Assembly: GCA_902801295.1 (NCBI GenBank)
Contig: CADCHN010000010.1
Span: 1-46,576, forward strand
Length of the DNA: 46,576 nucleotides
Direction of reading: 5' to 3'
From: Oscillospiraceae bacterium
GTDB lineage: Bacteria > Bacillota > Clostridia > Oscillospirales > Oscillospiraceae
In this document: positions 32,224-40,518 of the stretch, piece by piece
Layout of the letters: every line of letters begins with the position of its first letter
Numbering within the stretch: the stretch's first letter is position 1
Notes under the pieces: generated by a model
What the model was told of the DNA's origin: nothing
The model's database searches: none
Seen by the model: the letters and a program-made list of their open reading frames with translations, nothing else
Program-made: the position numbers and the translations under genes

Positions 32224-35031
32224 TTAATCTTCCATGGCGGCGACGACCGCGGCGCAGCGCGGGCAGAGGCCGGTTTCGGGATCGGCTTCGACGGAGTGCA
32301 TCCAGCAGCGCGGGCACTTGATGCCGGGCGCCTCCTTCACGGAGACGGTAAGCCCGGGGACGTTCACGCCCTCGCCGGTAACGGCGTCGGCCTCGTCCTC
32401 GCCGTCCTCGGCGACGAGGCAGCTCGACACGATGAAGAGCTCGGCCAGATTCATGCCTTCCACGGCCCGGACGCTCTCGCGGGCGCTGTCGCTCTTCACG
32501 CGCAGGGTGACGGCAGCCTCCAGGGGCTTGCCGATGCGCTTGGCAGCGCGGGCAGACTCCAGCACGAGGTTGACGTCGCCGCGCAGGGCGATCAGGCGAT
32601 CCCAGCGGGCCAGCTCCTCCTCGCTGAGGGCGTAGGCCTCGAAGGGCGCGTTCATCACGTTGAGCACCACGTTGCGCGGATCGTCGCCGGACCGGTGAGG
32701 CATGGCCTGCCAGATTTCGTCGCAGGTGAAGGCCAGGATCGGCGCAAACATCTTCGTCATGCTGTCGAGGATCAGCCAGAGCGCGGTCTGCGCGCTGCGG
32801 CGCTTGAGAGAATCCCTCTCTTCACAATATAACCGATCCTTGATAATGTCAAGATAAAAACTGGAAAGTTCTACAACGCAGAAGTCGTTGATGGCGTGGG
32901 AAACCACATGGAACTCATAGTTATCATACGCATCCGCGACCTTTTTCATCAGCGCGTTGAGCTTGGTGACCGCCCAGCGGTCGAGCTCGAGCATCTCCTC
33001 CGGCGCCACAAGCCGGTCGGCGTCAAAGCCGTCGAGGTTGCCGAGGCAGTAGCGCGCGGTGTTGCGGAACTTGAGATAGTTCTGGCTAAGCTGCTTGAAG
33101 ATCTCCTTCGAGCAGCGCACATCAACATGGTAGTCGGCAGAGCCGGCCCAGAGGCGGATCATGTCGGCGCCGAACTCCTTGATGATGTCGGCGGGATCCA
33201 CGCCGTTGCCAAGGGACTTGTGCATGGCCTTGCCCTCGCCGTCCACGGTCCAGCCGTGGGTGAGGCATTCGCGGTAGGGCGCGCCCTGGCCCATCGAGCC
33301 GACGGCCGTCAGCAGCGAGGACTGGAACCAGCCGCGGTACTGGTCGCCGCCTTCCATGTACATGTCGGCGGGCCAGAAGCCCTGGTCGCGCTTCATGGCG
33401 GCGTAGTGGGTGGAGCCGGAGTCAAACCAGCCGTCGAGGGTGTTGGTCTCCTTGGTGAAGTGCTTGCCGCCGCAGTGCGGGCAAACAAAGCCCTCCGGCA
33501 GCAGCGCTTCCGCCTCGCGCTCAAACCAGGCGTTGCTGCCCTCGCTCTCGAAGATCTGCGCGACGGATTCGATGCTCTCCTCGGTGCAGACGGCCTGCTT
33601 GCAGTCGGCGCAGTAGAACACCGGGATCGGCAGACCCCAGCGGCGCTGACGGGAAATGCACCAGTCGCTGCGCTCGCGGATCATCGCGGCCATGCGGTCT
33701 TTGCCCCAGGCGGGCAGCCACTTCACGTCCTCGCAGGCCTTGATCGCGTCCTCCTTGAAGGAGTCGACCGAGCAGAACCACTGGGGCGTGGCGCGGAAAA
33801 TGATGGGGCTCTTGCAGCGCCAGCAGTGCGGATAGCTGTGCACGATCTGCTCGGAGGCGAAGAGCGCGCCGCTCTCCTTCATGTCGGCGAGAATGACGGG
33901 GTTGGATTCTTCGGTTTTCAGTCCGGCGTACTTGCCGGCGTAGTCGGTGTGGCGGCCCTGATCGTCCACCGGCACGACCATCTCGATGCCGTAGCGCGAG
34001 CAGGTGGCAAAGTCGTCCGCGCCGAAGCCGGGCGCCGTGTGGACGCAGCCGGTGCCGCTGTCCATGGTGACGTAGTCGGCCAGCAGCAGGCGGGAAGTCT
34101 TGGGCAGGAAGGGATGCTTGGCGAGCATGTTCTCAAAGAAGGCGCCGGGATGGGTCTCGACAACCTCATACCGCTCGTAGCCGCCGAGCTTCATCACCTT
34201 TTCGCTCAGCGCGAGGGCCATGATGAACATCTCGCCGCTCTCGGCGCGCAGCACGGCGTACTGCTCGTCCGGATTCAGGGCGATGCCCAGGTTGCCGGGC
34301 AGGGTCCAGATGGTGGTGGTCCAGATGACGAAGGAGAGGCGCGACAGGTCCAGATGGCTCAGCTTGCCGAGATCGTCCTCCATCGGGAACTTGACATAAA
34401 CGGTGGTGCAGGGGTCGTCCTGATACTCGATTTCCGCCTCGGCCAGGGCCGTTTCGTCCTTGGCGCACCAGTATACAGGCTTGAAGCCCTTGTAGATGTG
34501 GCCGCCGCGGTACATCTTGCCGAACACGCGCACTTCCTCAGCCTCAAAGCCCTTGTCCATCGTGCGGTAGGGGTGCTCCCAGTCGCCGATGACGCCCAGG
34601 CGCATGAAGCCTTCCTTCTGCTTCTGCACATACTTTTCGGCGTAATCGTGGCAGGCGGTACGGAAATCGGAGACGCTCATGGCCTTGTGGTTGAGCTTCT
34701 GCTCCTTGATGATGGCGCTCTCGATGGGCATGCCGTGGTTGTCCCAGCCGGGAATATAGGGGGTGTAGTAGCCCCGCATAGCATAGGAGCGGACGATGAA
34801 ATCCTTGATGGATTTGTTCAGGGCGTGCCCCATGTGGATGTTGCCGTTGGAGAAGGGAGGTCCGTCATGCAGGGAAAAGCGAGGCTTGCCCTCGTTTTTC
34901 TTCAGCAGCTCGTGATAGAGGTCCTGCTCCTGCCAGGCCTTGAGCATGTCGGGCTCGCGCTTGGGCAGGCCGGCGCGCATCGGAAACTCGGTCTTCGGCA
35001 GGTTCAGCGTTGCGTTATAGTCTTTGGCCAT
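32224..35031 (-). CDS. ileS: Isoleucyl-tRNA synthetase
   Basis: A class Ia synthetase of 935 residues, full length. The HIGH motif is HMGH at 66-69 (PPFSNGNIHMGHA). The KMSKS motif is changed to AMHKSLGN (in GKAMHKSLGN); the essential second lysine region is kept. The editing (CP1) domain has TTIWTLPGNL and the C-terminus a zinc finger of two C-x2-C pairs (CPRCWMHS, CPRCAAV). It charges tRNA-Ile and edits mischarged valine. No T-box leader was found upstream. It precedes lspA by 82 bp. Confidence 0.96.
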   Translation of the reverse strand: MAKDYNATLNLPKTEFPMRAGLPKREPDMLKAWQEQDLYHELLKKNEGKPRFSLHDGPPFSNGNIHMGHALNKSIKDFIVRSYAMRGYYTPYIPGWDNHGMPIESAIIKEQKLNHKAMSVSDFRTACHDYAEKYVQKQKEGFMRLGVIGDWEHPYRTMDKGFEAEEVRVFGKMYRGGHIYKGFKPVYWCAKDETALAEAEIEYQDDPCTTVYVKFPMEDDLGKLSHLDLSRLSFVIWTTTIWTLPGNLGIALNPDEQYAVLRAESGEMFIMALALSEKVMKLGGYERYEVVETHPGAFFENMLAKHPFLPKTSRLLLADYVTMDSGTGCVHTAPGFGADDFATCSRYGIEMVVPVDDQGRHTDYAGKYAGLKTEESNPVILADMKESGALFASEQIVHSYPHCWRCKSPIIFRATPQWFCSVDSFKEDAIKACEDVKWLPAWGKDRMAAMIRERSDWCISRQRRWGLPIPVFYCADCKQAVCTEESIESVAQIFESEGSNAWFEREAEALLPEGFVCPHCGGKHFTKETNTLDGWFDSGSTHYAAMKRDQGFWPADMYMEGGDQYRGWFQSSLLTAVGSMGQGAPYRECLTHGWTVDGEGKAMHKSLGNGVDPADIIKEFGADMIRLWAGSADYHVDVRCSKEIFKQLSQNYLKFRNTARYCLGNLDGFDADRLVAPEEMLELDRWAVTKLNALMKKVADAYDNYEFHVVSHAINDFCVVELSSFYLDIIKDRLYCEERDSLKRRSAQTALWLILDSMTKMFAPILAFTCDEIWQAMPHRSGDDPRNVVLNVMNAPFEAYALSEEELARWDRLIALRGDVNLVLESARAAKRIGKPLEAAVTLRVKSDSARESVRAVEGMNLAELFIVSSCLVAEDGEDEADAVTGEGVNVPGLTVSVKEAPGIKCPRCWMHSVEADPETGLCPRCAAVVAAMED

Positions 35032-35109
35032 GTTATTGTTACTCCTGATTGCTTCGAATATTGCAGGGGAAAATTCAAGAACGGGGCGCGCGCCTTTGCG
35101 CCCGCCCCG

Positions 35110-35165
35110 AAAAAATGCGTATCCGGCGCTCTCGGTCCGACCAAAGCCGACGAGGCGCGCGCATT
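35110..35165 (-). terminator. Large hairpin terminator after divIVA
   Basis: On the minus strand the stem AATGCG/CGCATT (35160-35165 with 35114-35119) encloses an imperfect GC-rich inner stem, and the 3' arm runs into six T. A second GC-rich hairpin follows (around 35078-35109) before ileS. Perhaps termination after divIVA, or an attenuator for ileS. Confidence 0.6.
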
Positions 35166-35189
35166 GACGGTGATTGGTTCAGCGTGTTC

Positions 35190-35831
35190 TTACAGGTTAA
35201 AGGTCTGGGTGCTGTCCTGCGGCTTGTCTTCCTTCTTTTCGTCGACGCTCAGATCGAGGTCGAGCTTAATGTCGTTGTCGGCCTGCAGGCGGGAGACGGT
35301 GTCCTCGATGCTGCGCACGGTGTCCTCGACCTCGACGGGGGCAGGAGCCGGCTCGGGCTCCTCGACGGGCTGCTCGGGCATAAAGCCGCGGCCAACGTTC
35401 TCCAGAGCCTGGAACTGGCGGCCGAAGGCCTCCTTCGCTTCCTCGACATAGCGGGCCGTGGCGGCCTTGGCGGCGGCCAGACGGTCTTCCTCTTCGCGGG
35501 TCGCCTGGGCGATCGAGCCGATCTTGGCCTGCACCTGCTTCTCGGCGTCGGCGATCATGGCGGCGGCACGGCCGCGAGCATCGCTCTCGATCTGGATGGC
35601 CAGTTTCTGAGCGGAGAGCAGAGCACGCTGGGCGGCTTCCTCATTGGCGCGGTATTCCTCAATCTTGTCCACAAGAATCTTCATCTTGCTCTTGAGCACC
35701 GCGTTTTCCTTCTGGGCGGCCTCGGTCTCGTTGGCCAATTCATCCAGGAAGGCGTCAACGACGTCCATGTCATAGCCGTCTCTGCGAACGGTCGCAAAGG
35801 TTTTCTCGCGAATATCCTGAGCGGTAATCAT
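35190..35831 (-). CDS. divIVA: DivIVA-domain cell-division protein
   Basis: A 213-residue coiled-coil protein. The N-terminal DivIVA membrane-curvature domain reads MITAQDIREKTFATVRRDGYDMDVVDAFLDEL in its first part (shown across motifs DIREKTF, GYDMDVVDAFLDE), followed by long helices (about 30-150) and an acidic, Pro-rich tail. It localises to septa or poles and recruits division or sporulation proteins. The ATG at 35831 follows AAAGGTGG; an ATG four codons upstream is less favoured. It sits after sepF and before ileS, the usual order. Confidence 0.92.
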   Translation of the reverse strand: MITAQDIREKTFATVRRDGYDMDVVDAFLDELANETEAAQKENAVLKSKMKILVDKIEEYRANEEAAQRALLSAQKLAIQIESDARGRAAAMIADAEKQVQAKIGSIAQATREEEDRLAAAKAATARYVEEAKEAFGRQFQALENVGRGFMPEQPVEEPEPAPAPVEVEDTVRSIEDTVSRLQADNDIKLDLDLSVDEKKEDKPQDSTQTFNL

Positions 35832-35877
35832 AGTTTTATCCACCTTTCAATAATACTCTGTCTCTGTTTCGCTGATT

Positions 35878-36471
35878 TCAGAAATACTGTCCGTCGCTCT
35901 CGGGCATTTCGTCCTGCGGGGCGACGAGATCCACATTCTGCGGAGTGATGAAATAGGTCTTGCCTGCCACCGGGGTCACCTTGCCGTCCATGGCGAAGGT
36001 AATACCCGAGATGAAGTCCAGCAGGCGGCGTGCCCGGTCGGTGGGCTGGCCTTCCAGCGTCATCACCAGGGAGCGGCCCATCTGCAGATAGCCGACCAGG
36101 TCGCCGGCCTCCTCAAAGCTCTTGGGGTTGAAGAGGATGACCTGTGTGTCGTTGCCGCCGAAGTTGACGGTGCGCTCCTTCAGCGGGCGCTGGGGGCGGG
36201 GCATGACGGGACGGGGACGGGCGGCGCCCTGCGGGGCACTCTCCTTTTTCCCCAGGCCGAGCGCCTCGAAAAAGCCGCCGCGACGGGGCTGTTCCGGCTG
36301 TCTGGCCGGCTCCGGCTCCTCTTCGTTTTCCGCCGCAAAGGTGTCCTCAAAGGCCATCTGCGCCGGCGTCACGGCAGGCTCGTTCTTGCGGGCCATGTCC
36401 GCGCCTTCGAAGAAGTCGTCCTCGTCGTCGTAGGGCTGGGTCAGTTTTTTGAGTTCGTCCATGAAACCCAT
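35878..36471 (-). CDS. sepF: Cell division protein SepF
   Basis: A 197-residue SepF: an N-terminal amphipathic helix (MGFMDELKKLTQP), a disordered acidic/Pro-rich linker (about 20-100), and the C-terminal SepF core (VNFGGNDTQVILFNPKSFEEAGDLVGYLQMGRSLVMTLEG … RRLLDFISGITFAMDG) that polymerises and binds FtsZ at the membrane. The ATG at 36471 follows GGAGGAAACG. yggS is 13 bp upstream and divIVA 46 bp downstream. The ylmG and ylmH genes often found here are absent. Confidence 0.93.
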   Translation of the reverse strand: MGFMDELKKLTQPYDDEDDFFEGADMARKNEPAVTPAQMAFEDTFAAENEEEPEPARQPEQPRRGGFFEALGLGKKESAPQGAARPRPVMPRPQRPLKERTVNFGGNDTQVILFNPKSFEEAGDLVGYLQMGRSLVMTLEGQPTDRARRLLDFISGITFAMDGKVTPVAGKTYFITPQNVDLVAPQDEMPESDGQYF

Positions 36472-36484
36472 GGCGTTTCCTCCG

Positions 36485-37192
36485 TTATGTTTCTTGCATT
36501 TGGTAAGGGCGCGGGCCGAAGATCGCCGAACCGACGCGCACCATATTGGAACCGCAGGCAATCGCGCAGGCAAAATCCGCGCTCATGCCCATGGACAGAA
36601 AATCCATAGATACATTATCGTATTTTTTCCCGCTATTGTCAACAAAAAGCTTCTTCATTTTTGTAAAAAACAGTCGATTTTCTTCCTCGCTGCGGCCAGC
36701 CGGCGGGATACACATCAGCCCGCGCACACGGATATGGGAAAATGCGGCAGCGGAGGAAAGCGCTTCCGGGATCTCCTCCGGCGCAAAGCCGGACTTGCTC
36801 TCCTCGGCCCCGATATTAACCTCCAGCAGCACGTCCTGGGTCATGCCGCGCTTTTCGGCGCAGCGGTCGATGCCCTCGAGCAGCGCCAGGCTGTCCACCC
36901 CATGGATCAGCGAGGCCAGGCCGACCACCTGCTTGACCTTGTTTTTCTGCAGATGGCCGATAAAGTGCAGCGGCGCGCCCTCATAGGCGCCCTGCGCCTG
37001 CTTTTCCAGCATCTCCTGCACGCGGTTTTCGCCGCAGACATCCACGCCGGCGGCGATCGCCTCGCGTACGCGCTCAGCGTCGTTCATTTTGCTGGCCGCC
37101 ACCAGTGTGATTTCCTCCGGCTTTCGTCCGGCGGCGACGGCCGCCGCCGCGATTTCGGCGCGGATCCTCGCCACATTTTCCGTAATCGACAT
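36485..37192 (-). CDS. yggS: YggS-family pyridoxal phosphate homeostasis protein
   Basis: A 235-residue single-domain alanine-racemase-fold protein. The PLP lysine is in LVAASKM, and other hallmarks are GENRVQEM, HFIGHLQKNKVK and the C-terminal MGMSADFACAIACGSNMVRVGSAIFG. It binds PLP without known catalytic activity and keeps free PLP and amino-acid pools in balance. As ylmE it precedes sepF in Firmicutes. It follows hfq after 62 bp. Confidence 0.94.
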   Translation of the reverse strand: MSITENVARIRAEIAAAAVAAGRKPEEITLVAASKMNDAERVREAIAAGVDVCGENRVQEMLEKQAQGAYEGAPLHFIGHLQKNKVKQVVGLASLIHGVDSLALLEGIDRCAEKRGMTQDVLLEVNIGAEESKSGFAPEEIPEALSSAAAFSHIRVRGLMCIPPAGRSEEENRLFFTKMKKLFVDNSGKKYDNVSMDFLSMGMSADFACAIACGSNMVRVGSAIFGPRPYQMQET

Positions 37193-37212
37193 GTTCTGTC
37201 CTTCTTTCTGTC

Positions 37213-37242
37213 CGCCGCCGGCCCTGTTTTCGGCCGGCGGCG
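37213..37242. other. GC-rich hairpin between hfq and yggS
   Basis: An 11-bp perfect stem (37213-37223 with 37232-37242, loop of 8). On the minus strand, in which both genes are transcribed, no U-tract follows; a T-run follows only on the plus strand. It may stabilise the hfq mRNA 3' end or moderate readthrough. Confidence 0.5.
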
Positions 37243-37254
37243 TCTGTTTTTTCT

Positions 37255-37482
37255 TTATTCCTCTGATTCCAAAGAGATCGGCCTCGGCGGCACCACGGTG
37301 GAGATCGCATGCTTGTAAATCAGCTGCTGCTTCCCGTCGCTCTCGAGCACCACGGTGAAATTGTCAAAGCCGCGCACGATCCCGTGCAGTTGAAAGCCGT
37401 TCATCAGAAACATCGTGATCTGCGAGCGGTCGCGGCGCGCCTGGTTGAGAAAAAGGTCCTGGAGATTCTGCGTTTTCTGCAT
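37255..37482 (-). CDS. hfq: RNA chaperone Hfq
   Basis: A 75-residue Sm-like protein with Sm1 ([21 protein letters not shown]) and Sm2 ([14 protein letters not shown]) motifs. It forms a hexamer that binds small RNAs and A-rich mRNA; in Firmicutes its role is milder than in enterobacteria. The ATG at 37482 has AAAGGAGCAG upstream. It lies downstream of miaA (92 bp), the usual Firmicutes neighbour. Confidence 0.95.
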   Translation of the reverse strand: MQKTQNLQDLFLNQARRDRSQITMFLMNGFQLHGIVRGFDNFTVVLESDGKQQLIYKHAISTVVPPRPISLESEE

Positions 37483-37573
37483 GTTTTTCTGCTCCTTTGT
37501 ATGTAGCTTTTTCTGCCCACGGCAGATACAGCCATCATACGATAAAGCAGGAAGCGCATCCCGTCGAAACCCG

Positions 37574-38518
37574 TTAAGTCCAAGCGCCGATTTCCGAATT
37601 CCGAATGGTCTCCATCGCCCAGGCAAAGTCCGGCTCGCCCGTCCACTCGATCCACAGCGCGCCCTTCGCGCGGCGAAACCAGGTGAGCTGCCGCTTGGCA
37701 TAGCGGCGGCTGGCCTGCTTGATGAGCGCGATCGCCTCGGCGCGGCTGATCTCGCCGCGCAGCGCCTGGGCGGCCTCCTTGTAGCCGATGGCCTGCATGG
37801 CCGTACAGTCGGCCGGCACGCCGGAGCGGAGCAGCGCCTCGACCTCTTCAAAAAGGCCCTGTTCGGCCATCTCGTCCACACGCCGGTCGATCCGCGCGTA
37901 GAGCGCGGCGCGGTCGGCGTAGCTGAGCACGATCCGCCCGGCCTCATAGCGCGGCGGCAGACGCCGGGTCTCCTCGTCGTGCTCGGTGATGGTTTTACCG
38001 GTCATCGTCCAGACCTCGAGTGCGCGCACAATGCGCCGCCGGTCGCTCGGCGCAAGTTTTTCTGCCCGCGCGGGATCGACCTCCCGCAGCCGCCGGTGCA
38101 TCGCCTCCGCGCCGAGGCGGTCGTATTCGGCGTTCAGCCTCTCGCGCAGCGTCTCGTCGCCGTCGTTTGCGGCGAAATCGCGCCCCGCGATCAACGAGTC
38201 GATATAGAGCCCGGTGCCGCCGACGAGGATCGGCAGCCGCCCGCGCGCGAGAATCTCGTCGCAGCAGCGCGCGGCCTCGGCCACATAGCGCGCGACCGAC
38301 CAGTTTTCCTGCGGCTCGGCCACGTCGATCATATGGTGCGGCACGGCGGCGCGCTCGGCCGGCGTGGCCTTGGCGGTGCCGATGTCCATGCGGCGGTAGA
38401 TTTGCATGGAGTCAGCCGAGACGATCTCGCCGCCGGTCGCCCGGGCAAGCTCGATGCCGAGACGGGTCTTGCCTGTGGCCGTCGGGCCGCAGACGACCAG
38501 GATTTTTCCTCTGCTCAT
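37574..38518 (-). CDS. miaA: tRNA dimethylallyltransferase MiaA
   Basis: A 314-residue enzyme that attaches dimethylallyl to N6 of A37 in tRNAs reading UNN codons. The P-loop [23 protein letters not shown] and [10 protein letters not shown] motifs are present. The last residues, IRNSEIG, are encoded by the AATTCGG-type repeat at 37591-37606, so the native C-terminus has been altered or extended. The start overlaps the mutL stop as ATGA. The next enzyme for the same nucleoside, MiaB, is encoded divergently 2 kb away. Confidence 0.95.
   Translation of the reverse strand: MSRGKILVVCGPTATGKTRLGIELARATGGEIVSADSMQIYRRMDIGTAKATPAERAAVPHHMIDVAEPQENWSVARYVAEAARCCDEILARGRLPILVGGTGLYIDSLIAGRDFAANDGDETLRERLNAEYDRLGAEAMHRRLREVDPARAEKLAPSDRRRIVRALEVWTMTGKTITEHDEETRRLPPRYEAGRIVLSYADRAALYARIDRRVDEMAEQGLFEEVEALLRSGVPADCTAMQAIGYKEAAQALRGEISRAEAIALIKQASRRYAKRQLTWFRRAKGALWIEWTGEPDFAWAMETIRNSEIGAWT
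37591..37606. repeat. AATTCGG-type repeat at the miaA 3' end
   Basis: Plus strand TTTCCGAATTCCGAAT: two units of the heptamer CCGAATT, inside the last codons of miaA and in the coding sense as ATTCGGAATTCGGAAA. It matches the arrays around the four-helix-bundle gene. Confidence 0.6.
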
Positions 38519-40416
38519 ACGATCCTCTTGAACATCTTGTCCAGATCCTTCCGGCTGAGCGCGACGGACACCGGCCGCCCGTGCGGGCAGTACTTCACGC
38601 GCCCGCTGAGCACCTCCTCCACGATGCGCTCCAGCTCCGCCTCCGTGGTGTCCCAGCCGGCCTTGATGGCCGCCTTGCAGGCCACGGTGTGCAAAATCTC
38701 GTCCCAGACCTGCTGCTCGCCGAGGCTCTTGCCGCGCCGCAGCTTCTCGCAGATCTCCTCGAGCGCCGGGCCGATCTCGCCGGCGTCCATGTCGGCGGGC
38801 ACGGCACGCACGATGTAGTCCCGCTCGCCGAAGGGCTCGATCTCAAAGCCGAGCTCTGCCAGCAGCTCGCCGTTTTGCTCGATGAGCTCCGCGTCCTCCG
38901 CCGCAGGGCGGACGGTCACCGGCACCAGCAGGCTCTGGGCCATGATGTGCCGCTCCTGCGCACGCAGGCGGTCGAAATTCATGCGCTCGTGGGCGGCATG
39001 CTTGTCGATCAGCAGCAGCTCCTCGCCCAGCTCGACGATGATATAGGTCTTCATCGCCTCCCCCACGATCTTGTGGTCAGGGAGGCTTAACTTTTCAACA
39101 TTTTGAACAGGTTTTTCCACAATTTTGCTGCCGGCGGGGGCGGAAAAGCCTGTGTTTACGGGCGTTTCCGGCGTTTTTTCCTCCCGTGCGGGCCGGATCG
39201 GCAGATCCAGACGCATCTGAGCCTCCGCGCCGCCCTCGCGCAGGGCGGTTTGGCGCTGCCATCCGGGCGCCGGAACGGGTGCGCTCGGCCGCGGTGCGGG
39301 AGTGGCCGCAGGCTTGACGGCATAACCGCCCGCACGGAAATCGGCGGCGCTCATGGTTTTGTAAAAGTCCTTTTTCGGCTCCGCCATCTGCCGGGTACCG
39401 GCCGAGGGCTCGACCGCGGCGCTGCGCCCCTCGCCGGAGAGGGCAGAGAGCACCGCGTAATACACCGCGTCAAACACGGTTTTCTCGTCGGAGAACTTGA
39501 CCTCGGTCTTGGCCGGGTGCACGTTCACATCCACCGCGGCGCAGCTCATATCCAGGTACAGTACGCACGAGGGATAGCGCCCGGTGAGCAGGGTGTTTTT
39601 ATAGGCCTGCTCGAGCGCCGCCTGCAGCAGCGAGGACTTGATGAAGCGGCCGTTGCAGTAGAAATACTGCTCGCGCCGGTTGCCGCGCCCGGCAGAGGGC
39701 GAGGACGCGTAGCCCGTAACCTTCACGCCGCCGTTTTCGCCGCTGCACAGCAGCAGCTTCGAGGCGGCCTCCCGCCCGAGCAGGGCGTAGACGCAAGACT
39801 CGATGCGTCCGTCGCCGGGGGAGAAGAACTCCTCCTGTCCGTCGCGGATACACCGCACGGAAACCTCCGGGCGGCCCAGGGCGCAGCGCAGCGCCGTCAG
39901 CACACAGGCGGCAGCCTCGCTGCGGTCGGATTTCAGAAATTTCAGGCGCGCGGGAGTGTTGTAAAACAGATCGCGCACGATCATGGTCGTGCCCTCCGGG
40001 CAGCCGGCGGGCAGCATGTCGCGGATCTCCCCGGCCTCGAGCAGCACGCGGGTGCCCGCCTCGTCGCCGCGGCGGCGGGTGGTCAGCTCCACGCGCGACA
40101 CAGCGGAGATCGCCGCCAGAGCTTCGCCGCGAAAGCCCATCGTCGCAATGCTCTCCAGGCCGTGCTCGTCGCGCAGCTTGCTGGTGGCGTGGCGAAGGAA
40201 GGCCACGCCCGCGTCCTCCGGCGACATGCCGCAGCCGTCGTCGGTCACGCGGATATAGGTCGCGCCGCCCCCGCGCAGCTCCACGGTGGCATTCTTCGCG
40301 CCGGCGTCAAAGGCGTTCTCCGTCAGCTCCTTGATGACGGAGGCCGGACGCTCGACCACCTCACCCGCGGCGATCAGATCGGCCACGTGCGGATCCAGTA
40401 TATGTATCATTGGCAT
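38515..40416 (-). CDS. mutL: DNA mismatch repair protein MutL
   Basis: A 633-residue MutL. The N-terminal GHKL ATPase has IAAGEVVERPASVIKELTENAFDAGA, DDGCGM and TMGFRGEAL. The C-terminal dimerisation domain keeps CPHGRP and the endonuclease element DKHAAHERMNFD (consensus DQHAx2Ex4E, last residue here Asp), so nicking activity is likely. It couples MutS mismatch recognition to repair. The ATG at 40416 gives the family N-terminus and has GGAAGTG upstream; 37 upstream in-frame codons are rejected. First gene of mutL-miaA. Confidence 0.95.
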   Translation of the reverse strand: MPMIHILDPHVADLIAAGEVVERPASVIKELTENAFDAGAKNATVELRGGGATYIRVTDDGCGMSPEDAGVAFLRHATSKLRDEHGLESIATMGFRGEALAAISAVSRVELTTRRRGDEAGTRVLLEAGEIRDMLPAGCPEGTTMIVRDLFYNTPARLKFLKSDRSEAAACVLTALRCALGRPEVSVRCIRDGQEEFFSPGDGRIESCVYALLGREAASKLLLCSGENGGVKVTGYASSPSAGRGNRREQYFYCNGRFIKSSLLQAALEQAYKNTLLTGRYPSCVLYLDMSCAAVDVNVHPAKTEVKFSDEKTVFDAVYYAVLSALSGEGRSAAVEPSAGTRQMAEPKKDFYKTMSAADFRAGGYAVKPAATPAPRPSAPVPAPGWQRQTALREGGAEAQMRLDLPIRPAREEKTPETPVNTGFSAPAGSKIVEKPVQNVEKLSLPDHKIVGEAMKTYIIVELGEELLLIDKHAAHERMNFDRLRAQERHIMAQSLLVPVTVRPAAEDAELIEQNGELLAELGFEIEPFGERDYIVRAVPADMDAGEIGPALEEICEKLRRGKSLGEQQVWDEILHTVACKAAIKAGWDTTEAELERIVEEVLSGRVKYCPHGRPVSVALSRKDLDKMFKRIV

Positions 40417-40437
40417 CGTATCACTTCCTGACGCTTG

Positions 40438-40466
40438 ATTATACATGATTTCTGTTGAAACTTCCA
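40438..40466 (-). promoter_or_regulatory. Probable promoter of mutL-miaA
   Basis: On the minus strand a perfect TATAAT (40438-40443) with a weak -35 TGGAAG (40461-40466) at 17 bp. It overlaps the -35 of the divergent miaB promoter, so the two may compete. Confidence 0.45.
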
Positions 40467-40484
40467 CCCGTTTTATGCTAAAAT
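40455..40484 (+). promoter_or_regulatory. Promoter of miaB-mutS
   Basis: TTGAAA (40455-40460), 18-bp spacer, TAAAAT (40479-40484), then a short leader to the ATG at 40519. Confidence 0.55.
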
Positions 40485-40518
40485 ACAATGTAAAAATTTT
40501 TGCTTCGAGGGACATGCC

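Noticed and set aside
35032..35189. T-box riboswitch upstream of ileS
   Set aside because: No AGGGTGG-type T-box sequence or specifier loop can be found on the minus strand; only GC-rich hairpins are present.
37213..37242. Terminator after hfq
   Set aside because: The stem is perfect, but the T-run follows it on the strand opposite to hfq transcription, so it was listed as a plain hairpin.
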